A stretch of 64,000 nucleotides of DNA from Athripsodes cinereus (GCA_947579605.1 OX388306.1:2542001-2606000); one strand, 5' to 3'; shown: positions 1 through 10,878, counted from the stretch's first letter. The notes: a model not told the origin generated them from the letters alone. Made by a program: numbers and translations.

Positions 1-132
1 TTAAAAAACCAAGTAATATAAAGCAAAAATAGAAATATAGAATAAAAGATAATTAGATAAATATAGGTTTGTATAATGTTCTATCTAATTAGTACCTAGC
101 TAATCTGTTTTTGTTTTAGTTTCTAAGTTAAC

Positions 133-169
133 GACACTGAAGATGGACTAAGTCCGAAAGGCCTCTGTC
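133..169 (+). ncRNA. Hammerhead ribozyme-like motif, locus 1
   Basis: Seen: CTGAAGA core at 137-143, one T, stem II GGAC (145-148) with GTCC (152-155) around loop TAA, GAAA at 156-159, self-complementary stem III AGGCCT (159-164), then C165 as the permitted cleavage base. Stem I is GACA (133-136) with TGTC (166-169), all four pairs perfect. Known: Penelope-like retroelements carry type I hammerheads with a very short stem III, expected to act best as dimers. Inferred: cleavage after C165 in a + strand transcript. The extra T between core and stem II departs from the textbook core. No Penelope-like coding sequence is visible beside it. Confidence 0.7.
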
Positions 170-343
170 AAAATAAAATTTATAGAGTGAAAGTTATACA
201 CAGTGTTTTTAATTAAATCATTTTGATATAAGTAAAAATAAACTAAACATAAAATACCACCAAAAAAATTGAATTTATAAATAAATAAATAAAAAAACAA
301 TATTAAAAAAAAACTTTGTGAAGTTTTATAATCTCTGTTACAG

Positions 344-455
344 AATGATATTTTCCAGAGTTTGATATATTCATATGGAGATTATGTGGAGGAGATAAGT
401 GGTACCGGATCAAAGAGAGATGGCAAATGCAAATACAGGAGAGTGAAAGGGACAG
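344..455 (+). CDS. Candidate internal exon of an unidentified gene
   Basis: A pyrimidine-rich acceptor (TCTCTGTTACAG, ending at 343) precedes 112 bp with one open frame, and a donor GTAATA starts at 456. The predicted peptide begins NDIFQSLIYSYGDYVEEI and ends GKCKYRRVKGT: mixed, charged, tyrosine-rich, not low-complexity. The exon ends one base into a codon; the exon-like block at 3708 can supply the other two bases in an open frame, giving glycine. I do not recognise the protein. A chance pseudo-exon is possible; the opposite strand is open here too (proline/leucine/serine-rich). Confidence 0.4.
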
Positions 456-517
456 GTAATAAAAAATAACACAACAACAACAAGGAAGACTCTCTCGAGA
501 GAGAATAGTATAATAAT

Positions 518-667
518 ATGGACGCGAGGGGAGGAGATGTGAAGATGAAAGGGGCTGGAGGCTGTGCGGGGGAGGGGATGGAGTTGGCTTCCAACAAGAT
601 TTATGAAAGGAGATCGTTAAAACGACCCTGTCTCATGACACAGGGGTACAAAACATTGGAAACATAA
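518..667 (+). CDS. Small ORF, 49 codons, glycine/lysine-rich start
   Basis: ATG at 518, with an in-frame TAG at 506-508 upstream, runs to TAA at 665-667. The peptide starts MDARGGDVKMKGAGGCAGEG and ends MTQGYKTLET. Base composition is purine- and GC-rich, unlike the surrounding DNA. It lies between the exon-like block at 344-455 and a SINE. No family recognised; it could be a small exon, a transposon remnant or chance. Confidence 0.22.
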   Translation: MDARGGDVKMKGAGGCAGEGMELASNKIYERRSLKRPCLMTQGYKTLET

Positions 668-686
668 GATTAAATTGAAGTATAGG

Positions 687-950
687 GGCCGGTGTGGCGC
701 AAAGGTAACAATCTTACCTTTGAGGTACGAGTTCTCGGCCTAGATTTTCAGCTAGGGGAAAATGAAGAATAACCTTTTTCAAATTGTCCCGGGTCTGTGT
801 ATTACATATAGTACGTGTGTTAAGTGCATAGAATATAATATTATGTGTATCGTCATGTTAGTAGGTACCCATAATAAAATATTCATATTTTACTTTGGGA
901 CTAGCTCGATCTGTGTGAATTGTCTGTACATATTATGCTATTTTATTAAT
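687..950 (+). mobile_element. tRNA-derived SINE, family C
   Basis: Head GGCCGGTGTGGCGCAAAGGT resembles a tRNA A box, and a degraded B-box region follows (GAGTTCTCGGCC). The body AATGAAGAATRACCTTTTTC is shared with 16564-16732. The 3' part (GACTAGCTCGATCTGTGTGA) recurs at 51283 and, inverted, at 58100. A split B box suggests an old, inactive copy. Confidence 0.65.
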
Positions 951-1078
951 TTGTTATTGTTTTGAGATAAATCACTTGAGAATAAATTAACAAAAGAATT
1001 TACCAAGAGGAATCGAAAAAAAAGATTGATGAGTAGGTACAAAGAATGATATTGATTTTCATTTGTTTTATAAACAAA

Positions 1079-1312
1079 ATTACTACTACTACTATACCAT
1101 CACGGCATATCCCACAAGTGGGGTAGCCAGCAGACCAGCTGCATATAAAACATTTAAGCTGTTTTCTCCGTGCCAATATAAAATCAAGACATTCAGGATG
1201 GGTGGCAAACCTCATCGCCGAATTTAATTTATTTAGACATTCAGAAACGGTGGCATACTTTGACTGTGATTTTTGCAGGACACTCAAAAACTAACGAAAA
1301 GGGAGAACTAAA
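1079..1312 (-). mobile_element. SINE-like family A copy
   Basis: Reads (TAC)n then TACCATCACGGCATATCCCA on the + strand, so its 3' tail lies at the left. The body contains CATTCAGGATGGGTGGCAAA, and the 5' end contains CAGGACACTCAAAAACT. The internal segment between the last two blocks is short. It has no tRNA head; the 3' end resembles that of LINE-1 (see 63165-63450). Confidence 0.75.
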
Positions 1313-1774
1313 TTATTCTCTATTCGAATTCTCATCACGAAGTTTTGGAAATGAGAAAACGGTCAAAATACTTCTAGATTGATATTTAAAGTCCATTAAA
1401 AAATAATCACATTTTTTTTCCTCTTCATTGGTTGTCGATCCCTGTAGAATGGTATTTATTTGACGCGACATTTGGATAACAATCAGTAGCATTATTAATT
1501 ACCTACACTTTTATAATATCTAACGAAGGCTTCTCATAATAAAGATTCGAGGACGGCCAAAGAGATGTAGGCACTTGATAAGTAACTACATCATTACGAT
1601 ACAAAACAAACAACAAACTGGCACCTAGTAACCGTGTAACAAACTAACATGTGTTCCTCTACGGAACAAAAAAGGTAAAACAAGAATGTTTTTTACATGG
1701 GAAAAAACATGTAGGTAGGTATAAGGAATTGAGGAATTAATTGACTGGTTGATGGGTAAATTTTTTTATCTATC

Positions 1775-2016
1775 GATCTACATAATCGCAGCATCTTTCA
1801 CAAGTAGGGTAACCAGCAAAACCTAAAGTTTGAATAAACATGAAAATCGTCCTCTTTATCAATGAGGGTTAAGTCATTCATGATGAAAGGTATAACTCAT
1901 TGCTGGACTGAAGAGGTTAGATGTTTTAAAACGTGTTGTTTGGCGAATATCTAACTCCAAAAGGGCACTCGAAAACTTATGGAAAACAGTGGGTGCTTCA
2001 CGATTTGTGGAGATAT
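1775..2016 (-). mobile_element. Decayed SINE-like family A copy
   Basis: Landmarks remain in family order: CACAAGTAGGGTAACCAGCA near the left, a GTCCTCTTTATCAA block, CATTCATGATG, and GGGCACTCGAAAACTTATGG at the right. Many substitutions suggest an old insertion. Confidence 0.55.
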
Positions 2017-2164
2017 TTCGCTCAAAATTAAATAAGTATCCATTTTTTTTCTGTAACGAATGTACTGCAAAATGCAGGTTTGGAAAAAATTGTATGTTTA
2101 AGATACTTAATTCATCAATGGAGTAATAACACTAATCTCTAATTCTCATATTTTATATGTAATA

Positions 2165-2560
2165 ATAATATGGGCGATTTATATATGGCGCCGTATAATG
2201 ATCTGTGACTATCAAAAGGACACTGTGACTTCTCCTGAACAGTATTGTTTATGAATATGAAGTAGGTTGGTTCTGTCTTAGATCAACTGGTAATCGGTTC
2301 CAGGCAATCGGTCCCGTGACGCTGAAGCTTCTCTCCGCGAATTTGTAAGTGTTAACCCTGTTGGGTTCTACAAGTTTGTTGAGAGCGGTGAAAACTGAGC
2401 GCAGTGGTCGTTTCAAGGTCTCCTTAACGGGAGAGAATTCAGCGAGGCATAGAGGAGCTGTGCTGTTTAAGGACTTGTGGACCGTGAAGCACAGTTTGAA
2501 CTACACTCTCTCTCTGTGGAAATCTCTGCACATAATAAAAACTAGACAACTTATTTATGA
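2165..2560 (-). pseudogene. LINE-4 3' end: C-terminal reverse-transcriptase tail
   Basis: On the minus strand an open stretch reads VEPNRVNTYKFAERSF then WNRLPVDLRQNQ, matching the copy at 62838-63058 (VEPNRANTSKFAENGF, WNRFPTDLKENQ). Known: a WN.LP.DL motif followed by a basic F.K.LK tail closes the ORF of many CR1/Jockey-type non-LTR retrotransposons. It is interrupted after the motif. A GGCGCCG box at 2188-2194 is shared with 24840, 25815 and 59890 and may mark the element's 3' region. Confidence 0.6.
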
Positions 2561-3195
2561 TGCGCCGTTTTGTGGAAAAGCCACCGCAAGGGCCCAATGG
2601 AGATACTTTACGTATATTACTTTATATTCACATTTCTGATAACTACGGAAAGGACGATCTTTATAACTATCGTTTTACTTATTATTTAATTGCTTTATTA
2701 ATTAACAATAAAGCCAATTGGACTTTTTAATTAATATAGTCGTCAACAATTTTTTTTAAACCACGTAGACACGTTACGAAACTCAAGCACAAAGTTCAAC
2801 CTGTCTACGAATACAAGACCCACTTAGCTGGACAGCAGTTCATACTTAGTTAGCTATGTACTGTTAAAAGAAAAATTAAATAAATAAATACTCTATCAAT
2901 AGTTTTATTTTTTTTCTCTGAGAAATATGACAAGTGGACAGTGTCCGTCGTTGTCAAGTCATAGAAAAAAACTGTAATGTAAACAACGGTCGGAGATTTT
3001 TTCTATGACGAATGTAAACAACAGTCATATTACACAAATAGACTTATGTATTATTTTGTACCATTGACTATTCTGAACATACATAGCATGTCTGGTTTTA
3101 TATTTTGAAGCACTCTGTAGATACCTATGTCAATATTTTAATAAAATATATACAGTATGCGGTTCAAAATAATTTTTGGATTCTAATATTATTTT

Positions 3196-3333
3196 AATAA
3201 ACCCAAATACAACCATTCATAGTAAGCTAAAAGCTTTTGTCGTGAAAGGGCAGTTTTGCCGGCATCTGGTAACGAACTGTGCACCTCTTGAGCACGAGGC
3301 TGAGACTCTACTTCCAGGCTACCGACGATTTCG
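3196..3333 (-). mobile_element. tRNA-derived SINE, family B
   Basis: Minus-strand head is CGTCGGTAGCCTGGAAGTAG; the B-box region is mutated here (+ strand TGGTAACGAACTGTGC where other copies have TGGGATCGAACCC). The 3' part is AAACCCAAATACAACC in + orientation. Better copies lie at 20008, 20751, 21092 and 50391. Confidence 0.75.
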
Positions 3334-3390
3334 TTTAAATTTTAATATAAAAGAAATTCTAAAGATTGTACAAATTTTAAATGAAAAGAT

Positions 3391-3600
3391 AGAGCTCTCG
3401 GCATGTCGCATGGTAGCTTAATTGGATTTGTCCATAAAGAGGAGGTGTTGTGGGTTCAAGTCCCTTCTGGAGAACTACTGAATAAGATGACATTCAAAAC
3501 AATATCAGACATCTCAATTGGAGAACCATGTGACACTGTGCAAAATCTAATCGGAATAAGTGAGAAAAGCGTCCCAGCGTTTACGAAAAAAATACTTGAT
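3391..3600 (+). mobile_element. tRNA-derived SINE, family D
   Basis: A-box-like TGGTAGCTTAATTGG and B-box GGGTTCAAGTCCC are about 40 bp apart, as in tRNA-headed SINEs. The 3' part, GTGCAAAATCTAATCGGAA onwards, recurs at 62262. Other heads are inverted at 24098-24205 and 47950-48060. Not a true tRNA gene: no acceptor-stem pairing and it continues into a repeat body. Confidence 0.65.
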
Positions 3601-3707
3601 ATTTTTATTTATTTATCACAAACATACGCCAATTAATAGGCCCAAAATATACATCTAAAAATAAACACAATAGCAAAGGACATGAGAAATGTTGTGCCCC
3701 TTTACAG

Positions 3708-3860
3708 GCATAAATATGTTATTACTGAGCCACACCTCCACCCCCCATTCACGCAGGAATCCTCCCAAGTATCCACCGAGACCCAGACCCAAAGTTGCCG
3801 ATCAGTCCCCACAGACACCGAGAAGGAAGCCAACAGACTACGGGGGTCAGAGAGTAGTAG
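3708..3860 (+). CDS. Candidate internal exon, proline/arginine-rich, unidentified gene
   Basis: Acceptor CCCCTTTACAG ends at 3707; a strong donor GTAAGT starts at 3861; length 153 bp, a multiple of three. GC content is clearly above the flanks and no repeat family matches. With two bases completing a codon the frame is open and reads RRNPPKYPPRPRPKVADQ and then PTDYGGQRVV, a disordered-linker type of sequence; this phase matches the end of the block at 344-455. A second frame (SSQVSTETQTQ...) is also open, so the phase is the only argument between them. Upstream and downstream exons were not found with confidence. Protein not recognised. Confidence 0.45.
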
Positions 3861-5830
3861 GTAAGTAACCCAGTCATTCAAATAAAGGTAAAGTTGTATT
3901 TTCTTAACTTTAAATAGTAAATTCATGTATTAAATTTGAACACTAAAAATCATTTTGCATCATTCTGTACTGCATATACATGGGAAGGTATAAACTATTG
4001 AATTTATTAAAACAAACACTCACGTAAACAAACACAAGCAGGTATTTTGAGTAGATAAATAATATTAATATACTCGCATACATACGTCACTATCACAAAT
4101 ACTTGCAAGGACAGTACTGTAATAGTAGGCATAAAATTATTTATCATCTTCATAATACAACTGTCGACTACAACCTATAATTATAGAATTCCTAAATTTA
4201 GAGACCTCCTTTATTAATTTTTGTATTCTGTAGATTCTTATAAAATCGGAGTATAAATATTTTCTTGCTGAGAATAAGTTTTCCTTTGTCCCAAGAGACG
4301 CACAGTTTTTGGTCAACTACTCCTATTTCGGTGACACTCGATTTAATAACTTGCAATTGGATGTGAGAAAGACTCCACGTGGAGACGAGCTCATAAAAAA
4401 TAAATAAAGAAACACTTTAAGCCGAGTAGGTCAGGATATCGCTTACAGCGATAGTGTGTGAGTGTTAGTGTTTGTATGGAAGAGCAATTTTGCTGTTCTT
4501 GAAATTCAACCCTTCGCGCAAGAGAATGGAACTAGAGTGTCGGCATGTGTGGTGACAAAATACTTTGTTGTAACTGCCACCTTTTGCCCCTTTTTCTAGG
4601 ACATAGAAAACAATCGGGAAATAGGCAATATTTGTATTAAAGTATTGAAATAGCATGGAAATTTGGCATCCAAGAAGTACGTTGTCTCTCTTATACGTCT
4701 GACTAAACATAAAGGGGTTCTAATTTCTAAATTGTGAACAAAAACGGGGAGATCGTGAAAAATTAGAACGAGAAAATTCTCTATGTACGCCCATAACGAA
4801 ATATATACGTGAGTAGGTAATTGAAATAAGGGAAGAAAAATAAAGATTTACCTGATCATGTAAAAACTGTATTTTAAATTTCAAAGAACGCATGTTTTTC
4901 TGTAACGCCCTTATTGGAATCAAATAAGGTGGCGTTGTCTTTTCTAAGCCCTATACCTAAATAATTTCATGTATTAAATTTACATATATTTTATGTAACC
5001 TCAAACAATGGTTAATTATAATTAAAAAAAACTCGCATGAATAAACATCTTAAGATTATTTTACATTTTTATAGCAAAAAAAAACAGATTATAAACAAGA
5101 GCTTTAAGCATTAGAAAAGACATAAAAGGTTATTAAAGATTTCGCATAAACAAAGATTTGTAGAAAAATCAACTTTTATTAAAAGTTATTACCTACAAAA
5201 TTATAATAATAAAAAGCTATCTAAGCATGTATAAATACAAAAGAAATCATAATATAATATACTCGAAGTTTAATGATCCTATAATATTTTTACAAGAATT
5301 TATTAATTTATTGCACAGCCATAATAAATATGGAGAAAAAAATCCTTTAATCTAATCCAAACATCTTCTTAACATTATTCACCAATAAGAAATAGATACC
5401 TATGTAGTAAATTATATATTTTTTTTAACTTAAAATTATAAATAATGTATACGTACAGATTTTTTTTTTAGAATAAATAACTGAGGATGTTGGTAGCCTG
5501 ATGAGAAATACTAGAATTTATAAGTTAGAGATACGTGGTTAAAATCTCACAGACGACTAAAAGCCTCCTTCATTAAAAGCAATTGTGATGTCTTTGTTAT
5601 AGAAACGTCGCGTTCAGAAGCTTTGTGCAAAAAAAGCACATTGACTGTCGTTGACATTCTCATTATTGCCAACTTAATGACGGCCGACCAAAAGTCTCCT
5701 CCATTCTAAGATATCTATATAATTATGTCGTTATCACAGAAACGTTGCGGTCAGACACTTTGTGCAAAAACAGCACCAATTAAATGACAACGGCAGTTTA
5801 ATTGCAAGAATAGCTTTTATTATTCACAAA
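3861..5830. other. No gene or recognised repeat seen
   Basis: A+T-rich DNA. Short open frames at 4465-4923 on the minus strand lack any recognisable motif. Nothing here matches the repeat families found elsewhere in the window. Confidence 0.5.
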
Positions 5831-5890
5831 GAGTATAGAGTTAGTCCTCTGGCTACCCCACTAATGAGAGATGCTGTGGTGGCATGACTG
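5831..5890 (+). mobile_element. SINE-like family A, 3' fragment
   Basis: CTCTGGCTACCCCACTAATG followed by GCTGTGGTGGCATGA matches the 3' end of family A. The remainder is absent. Confidence 0.5.
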
Positions 5891-6714
5891 AATGAAATTT
5901 ATTTTATTTATTTATTTATTTACATCAACAAACGGCGTGAGCCTTTTACATGATAATCCAGCAGAATAATAGACAACAAACACAAACAGACGCAATAATC
6001 CAAAATCACAAGTCAAACATACATTTTTGTATTAATTTAGAGTATAGAGTATGTAAGAAACAGTCAATAAAATAAATAATGCAAAATAGAAGAAGTCAAT
6101 GGGAAACAATAGGTCTACCGTAAATAAATTACATTAATTATGTCAATACAAACAAGCATGAATAATATTTCAAAGAAATAAAATAACAATTCAGAACAAC
6201 AAAAAAAACAAAGATAATAAGAAATTTTAAATTTACGCGTCTAAATAACTAGATAAGATCCGCATCGGGAGTATCACCCCAGTGTAAAAACTTACTATTT
6301 TATTTATAACTTTTATAATCATATTTGACACAACAATATGCATTAAATTAATATAATAAAAATACGGTGAGGATACGCCAATTAGTGATATGATAAAATG
6401 TATATTTTATGTGTTTCTTCAGAATTGACTACATATAATAAAATATATTTTGTACTAATCAAGATGCCTCTAATATTAAGAATTTTTGATATTATAATAC
6501 GACTTTCAAAGTTCAAAATAAGTCAGAATTCGTAAAACACCAAGTTTGAGACATTTAACATACTCAGCTAGAATTTTTCAGAGATATACCACCAATTCTG
6601 AGTGCTTTAAATGTCAATCATTGGCAGACAGGTGAAGATTTGCACGTTCGCACGCTTATTACAAGCTTTTGGTCCGTTGGCTTTCCACCCAACTTGTGAA
6701 AAATATCATGGTAG

Positions 6715-7262
6715 TGTGAATGAATCAATAAATCAGAGAGCGTCTTCTAGCAGTACCAGCACACAGTACGAACTTTCTGTCCAACTCATTTCTTGTTCAT
6801 GGCGCTCGCTGTTGGAACAATCTTCCTTCGAAAATCAGGATGATAACAACTTTTCCTTCTTTCAGACAAGCTGTCAAAAATCACTTCCTTTCACTGAATT
6901 TAGCATCTGACTCCTAAAACCCTTTCCCCTATGCATGTGCACGCTGCAATATATGTATGTTATACTTTTTTTTATTATTATGTGTCCATGAATGCATTGT
7001 TGCCTGCATGTGCCTTTTTCATTTGTTTGTTTTATATTGTATTTTTGTTTTTTTATATTTATAATATTACTGTAGATATGTATATTTATGTCTGTTTTGT
7101 TTTTTGATTTTAATAACCGGGTTAGTTGGAAGACATCGCATTTTAGCGATAAACTCGCTCTCTGTACATTGAATTGTAAAAATGATATTTTCTATGTAAA
7201 TTTGTATTATTGTAAACAATGTACAGTGAAGAATAAAATAAATAAATAAATAAATAAATTTG
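6715..7262 (+). pseudogene. LINE family E: 5'-truncated CR1/Jockey-type element with 3' UTR
   Basis: One frame reads RLLAVPAHSTNFLSNSF, VHGARCWNNLPSKIR, then SFRQAVKNHF and a stop near 6911. The same motif order is found at 47030-47320 and in part at 30310. Known: the GARCWN.LP..IR block lies at the reverse-transcriptase C-terminus of non-LTR retrotransposons. The 3' UTR holds GGGTTAGTTGGAAGA, CTCTGTACATTGAATTG and an (AAAT)n tail at 7233-7260. The 5' part is missing, as expected of an incompletely copied LINE. Confidence 0.75.
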
Positions 7263-7334
7263 AATTTCATTACATTTCAATTCTTACTTTAGAAATGCAA
7301 CATAATTAAAATTATTTTACTCCATTTTTAGTAT

Positions 7335-7525
7335 ATTATTCACTGTGTCGGTGTTATGGTAGATGAAATAAAAAAAACGAAGCTTTTTCTACTATATTGT
7401 TAATTATTTAGAGATACATATATGTTAGTCTTATAAGGACATTGCCAAAAGACGAAAAAAGACTCTCTAAATAATAAACAATATTGTAGAAAAAAACATT
7501 TGATTTTTGATGACATTTTTTAATA
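7335..7525. mobile_element. Hairpin element, family F
   Basis: CACTGTGTCGGTGTT (7341 on) is followed by an imperfect inverted repeat: CTACTATATTGTTA...TTTAGAGA pairs with TCTCTAAATAATAAACAATATTGTAG. The same layout (CACTGTGTCGGTG, then a hairpin around an AGACGTCTTTCG-like centre) occurs at 15400-16070, 35612-35778 and 60575-60990. Class unknown; the centre resembles a degraded minimal hammerhead. Confidence 0.55.
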
Positions 7526-7904
7526 TGTGATTTTTTTGTTAATCCTCAACTCCCAACGATAGGTAATATTATAAATTCCTAAATAAAATATTCACCAAAC
7601 CAAGTCCAATTGTCCTGAGAGAGAGGATAAATTAAATTTTATTTGACACTAACTTTTTTTTTGCGGGATTATCATAAAATTATCTTATGATAATCTTTTT
7701 TAATAAGGAAATATAAATTAAGAGATTTATCATAATTTAACAACACTTTTGTATATAGTTTATGGGGAAAACCAGTTTTTTTTTTAATTTTTTTATTTTG
7801 AGAAATATGAATTAACTTCTTATAAGTTAGCGAAGTATCGTTGAGAGGAATTTGAATATACATATTAAATAAATATAAAGTAGGAATATATTTCGAGTGT
7901 TCTG

Positions 7905-8085
7905 TAATTTTACAAGACCAGCAGATCAGACGCATGTAAAATACATGCAAACTGTCTTCTATATACCAATAAAAATTAAGACATTCAGGATGAGTGACAA
8001 ACCTCATCGCTGAATTTGAAATGTAAGCTCCTGCCTTTTACAGGACACTCTAAAACTTAAGGAAAAGAGTGGGAGAACTATATTA
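7905..8085 (-). mobile_element. SINE-like family A copy, 3' end missing
   Basis: Contains GACCAGCAGATCAGACGCAT, AAGACATTCAGGATGAGTGA, TGCCTTTTACAGGACACTC and GAGTGGGAGAAC in family order. The 3' hairpin and triplet tail are absent at its left edge; LINE-1 begins about 20 bp to the right. Confidence 0.7.
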
Positions 8086-8104
8086 TTTATTAACTATATA
8101 CTAT

Positions 8105-8690
8105 AGTATAGGTACTATACCCTCACGCCGTGTCCCAGGAGGGGTAGGATACATGCACGCCGATTTCTCTTACTCAGCACGCGTCCGTCCTTAAGAATTT
8201 GGTCCACGTGATCAAGCCACGTGGTTCTTGGACGTCCGCGCTTCCTCACACCCCTTCTTTCAGATAAATACATCCTCTTCGTCATCCTTTCGTCTTGCAT
8301 TCGCTCAACATGTCCAAACCATCTCAACTTGTTTACACGCATTCTGTCCACAACACACTCCTCTCACATCCGCTCATTCTCCTGATATCCTCATTCTTCA
8401 CTCTATCTCGCAACGTTTTACCAACCATTCTTCTCAGTGAACGCATCTCCACAGCATTTATTCCACTCTCATCCTTTTTCAACCACGTCCAAGTTTCGCT
8501 TGCATACATAAGTGTCGGTACCAGAATGGTATTGTGCACTAGCATTTTTGCCATGTTCGACACACTGCTATTGCTAACAATGGGTCGAAGTGCACCCTTT
8601 ACTTTAGCACCGGCGACTTTTCTTCTTTCAATGTCCTTATCAAATCTTCCATCCCTCGCAAACAGACTTCCCAAATAGACATCAAACTAT
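8105..8690 (-). pseudogene. LINE-1 (RTE-like): C-terminal half of reverse-transcriptase ORF
   Basis: Minus-strand frames read LVHNTILVPTLMYASETW, then KLRWFGHVERMQDERMTKRM and RGVRKRGRPRTTWLDHV. Known: YASETW, FGHV.RM and RGRPR..W.D.V occur in this order downstream of the polymerase core of RTE-like non-LTR elements. A frame change near 8340 breaks it. The 3' end (left) carries CACGGCGTGAGGGTATAGTA. No 5' region or endonuclease is present. Confidence 0.85.
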
Positions 8691-8864
8691 ATCAATCATA
8701 TATGTATATAAGACAAAAATGTTCTTTCTTCTTCTCCATAATAATCCGAAAACTAAACCTTAAAAGTGACCTCTGTACCTACATATATTTATACATAAAA
8801 GACAAAATAATAAAGGTAGGTATGTTTACACATTGAGACAGAACCGCGTCACTCTATATATCAT

Positions 8865-9035
8865 TATGGTGTGTGTATGTATGTACGTATATGTGTATGC
8901 CCGGCGTTGCACGTAAAGTGGATGAACCGGTATGATGTGGAGATAGATAATATCTATACGTGTATGTATGTATGTAGGTAGGTACCTACCTGGATGACTG
9001 CTCGCGGTGTGGAATAATAATAATAATAATAATTT
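8865..9035. repeat. Microsatellite patches (TATG)n, (GTAG)n, (AAT)n
   Basis: GTATGTATGTACGTATATG near 8872, TATGTATGTATGTAGGTAGG near 8964 and AATAATAATAATAATAAT near 9013. Ordinary simple repeats. Confidence 0.8.
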
Positions 9036-9259
9036 GGTTTACTATACGTAGATATGAGATGGATTATGGATGGAAAATACAATCAAGCTTTGATAAAGAG
9101 GTTTTTATTTTACGTTTATTTATTACCATCCAAAAATAATACGCTTAATTTCTACAAAATCAATGTAATAATTGAAACAATACTACAGCTGATATCCAAT
9201 TAAAGATGTTCTAGAATACCAAAAACACATCGTTAACAAAATTCATATCAGTGAATATC

Positions 9260-9455
9260 CCTCGACATTATCAAGAGGGATATCCAAGAATACCTGGATG
9301 ACACAGTTTCATAGGATCCTGCGAAGAAATGGCCTGGATGGAGATGACATACGGAACAGAAAAATATACAACCTTAGGACGTAAAGAGCTGACCTACCAG
9401 CATTCAGAAGCATTAAGTTGAGACTGTGTCAGGATAAAGAAGAATAGTTGTTATA
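9260..9455 (+). pseudogene. LINE C-terminal fragment
   Basis: One + frame reads TQFHRILRRNGLDGDDIRNR then KIYNLRT and a stop. The spacing (W.T..HR.L...GL..DDIRNR) resembles the last 40 residues of insect non-LTR retrotransposon ORFs. It is short and already interrupted; family not assigned. Confidence 0.45.
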
Positions 9456-10282
9456 ATTTAATACAATATTAGAAATAAGAAGTAGAAAAGAAAACCAGTT
9501 CATCGACAAATAAGTATGAGCCCAACCTCCAAACACATAAACTCTGTACTACCTTCTTTCACACATTCTTACTTAGATTAAATCTGTACCTGAGAGCCAT
9601 TAAGACTCAAGTGCATTTTTGACAAAAATGCCAAAGCTACGAAAAAAGCGGAAATAACACAACAGTCATGAGTCTTATGTACAGAAATATTTAGGGTCTA
9701 TACTATAGGGTCTATGTAATATAGGTACTATAATTATACAGCTTATTACTAGTAAAATGTTGAGATTTATTGGTTTAAAAAATTGAATTTGAAAATGGCA
9801 TTTTAGTACTTAAGACTAAATGGCTCTCAGGTACAGAAATTATATCTCTGGTCAAGTTTCTGTTTCTCTTGTTTCTCTCATCATTGCAACAATACATAGT
9901 CTCTCACATTCCTCGTTCCTTCCTTCCCAATTCGCGCAACCATCCCTTAATTAACCTATTTAAGTTCACACCGCTTTCAGGCACATAAGTATTTTGAATA
10001 AATTGCAAAACCTTAGTGTAATAAAGTCTTGGAGCGAAAAAAGGTAGATATGCGATAAGATCAATAGGTTGATGGCAGAACCTTGGATTATCGAATGAAT
10101 TTTTTTTAATTTGTTTTCGCTGACGACTTATTTTGCCTATTATACCATTATCATGATTGCTCTAACACGGCCATACTTCAAACTCTAGAAAAAAAATTTA
10201 CAGGCAGATAAAATTAATGTCGATAAAATCTAGGTTCTACTGTATCATGTATGACTATGCGATATAGAGAGGCACTCTCTTT

Positions 10283-10366
10283 ACTTCAACTACTACTACT
10301 ACTACTACTTCTGCATTCTGTATGTATGTATGTATAATATTATATTATGTGTATGTGTGTGTGTGT
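10283..10366. repeat. Microsatellites (TAC)n, (TATG)n, (GT)n
   Basis: ACTACTACTACTACTACT near 10287, TATGTATGTATGTATA near 10320 and GTGTGTGTGTGTGTAT near 10353 follow within 80 bp, just upstream of the small ORF at 10389. Confidence 0.85.
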
Positions 10367-10388
10367 GTATTGTACTTTCTTGTATGTT

Positions 10389-10499
10389 ATGCAGAGCAGT
10401 GTTTCGGTGGCGGTACTTATTGTGGTACTGAATGTCGTACATACTGAAGCGAGCGAAGCAGAAATCAAGAAAATGTTGGATATTTTTATTTTATTTTGA
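10389..10499 (+). CDS. Small ORF with signal-peptide-like start
   Basis: ATG at 10389 opens 36 codons to TGA at 10497. The peptide starts MQSSVSVAVLIVVLNVVHTE and continues ASEAEIKKML: a hydrophobic core, a plausible A-x-A cleavage region and a charged helix-like start, as in first exons of small secreted insect proteins. The last codons (DIFILF) look like read-through into AT-rich DNA, but no good donor is visible. The position also fits a 3' splice acceptor (TTCTTGTATGTTATGCAG), and another frame there is cysteine-rich. Family not identified. Confidence 0.28.
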   Translation: MQSSVSVAVLIVVLNVVHTEASEAEIKKMLDIFILF

Positions 10500-10803
10500 C
10501 TTCGATTTTTATTTTCGGAGTAATAATGCAAAGAAAAACAACATTCACCATTAAATAAAATTTCAAATTAACTTATCAGATTATTATAATTTTTAAGTTT
10601 GTTTTACTAATGCTGTTTTTAATTAATTTCACTATACAATAGTAGTTTTTAAATTTTCTCTGTTTACCGTTGGTATACGAGTGTAAAATGTTTTTCTATG
10701 CCATTCCGTAAAAAGAATAAAATAATCTTTGATTTATTGTTTTTTTCTTAAATTAATACTCTATATTAATTTAATAAAAAAACAAGACTTATGCTGATAT
10801 TCA

Positions 10804-10878
10804 ATAATTGAGTGACCTGGTTTCAACGAGTTTGACAATGACTAAGTAAGCCGAAACAGATCATTCAATTTTTAAAAA
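10804..10878. repeat. Imperfect palindrome
   Basis: ATTGAGTGACCTGGTTTC pairs with GAAACAGATCATTCAAT across about 35 bp. It could form a stable stem in RNA or cruciform DNA. No second copy seen. Confidence 0.6.

Noticed and set aside
382..597. 71-codon minus-strand open frame, proline/leucine/serine-rich
   Set aside because: It is the antisense of purine-rich + strand DNA; no motif, and the + strand exon-like block explains the open frame better.
1000..1287. 95-codon minus-strand ORF with cysteines (FICSWSAGYPTCGICRDG)
   Set aside because: It lies across a family A repeat copy; the same pseudo-peptide appears in other copies such as 24767-25349.
3405..3470. Possible true tRNA gene
   Set aside because: A- and B-box-like sequences are present but acceptor-stem pairing is missing and the sequence continues into a repeat body seen elsewhere: a SINE head.
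8228..8678. Plus-strand ORFs of 70 and 127 codons
   Set aside because: Antisense shadows of the LINE-1 reverse-transcriptase region.
10804..10878. Another hammerhead
   Set aside because: GAAACCAGGTC resembles the GAAA/stem III part, but no CUGANGA core or stem II exists; it folds better as one long hairpin.
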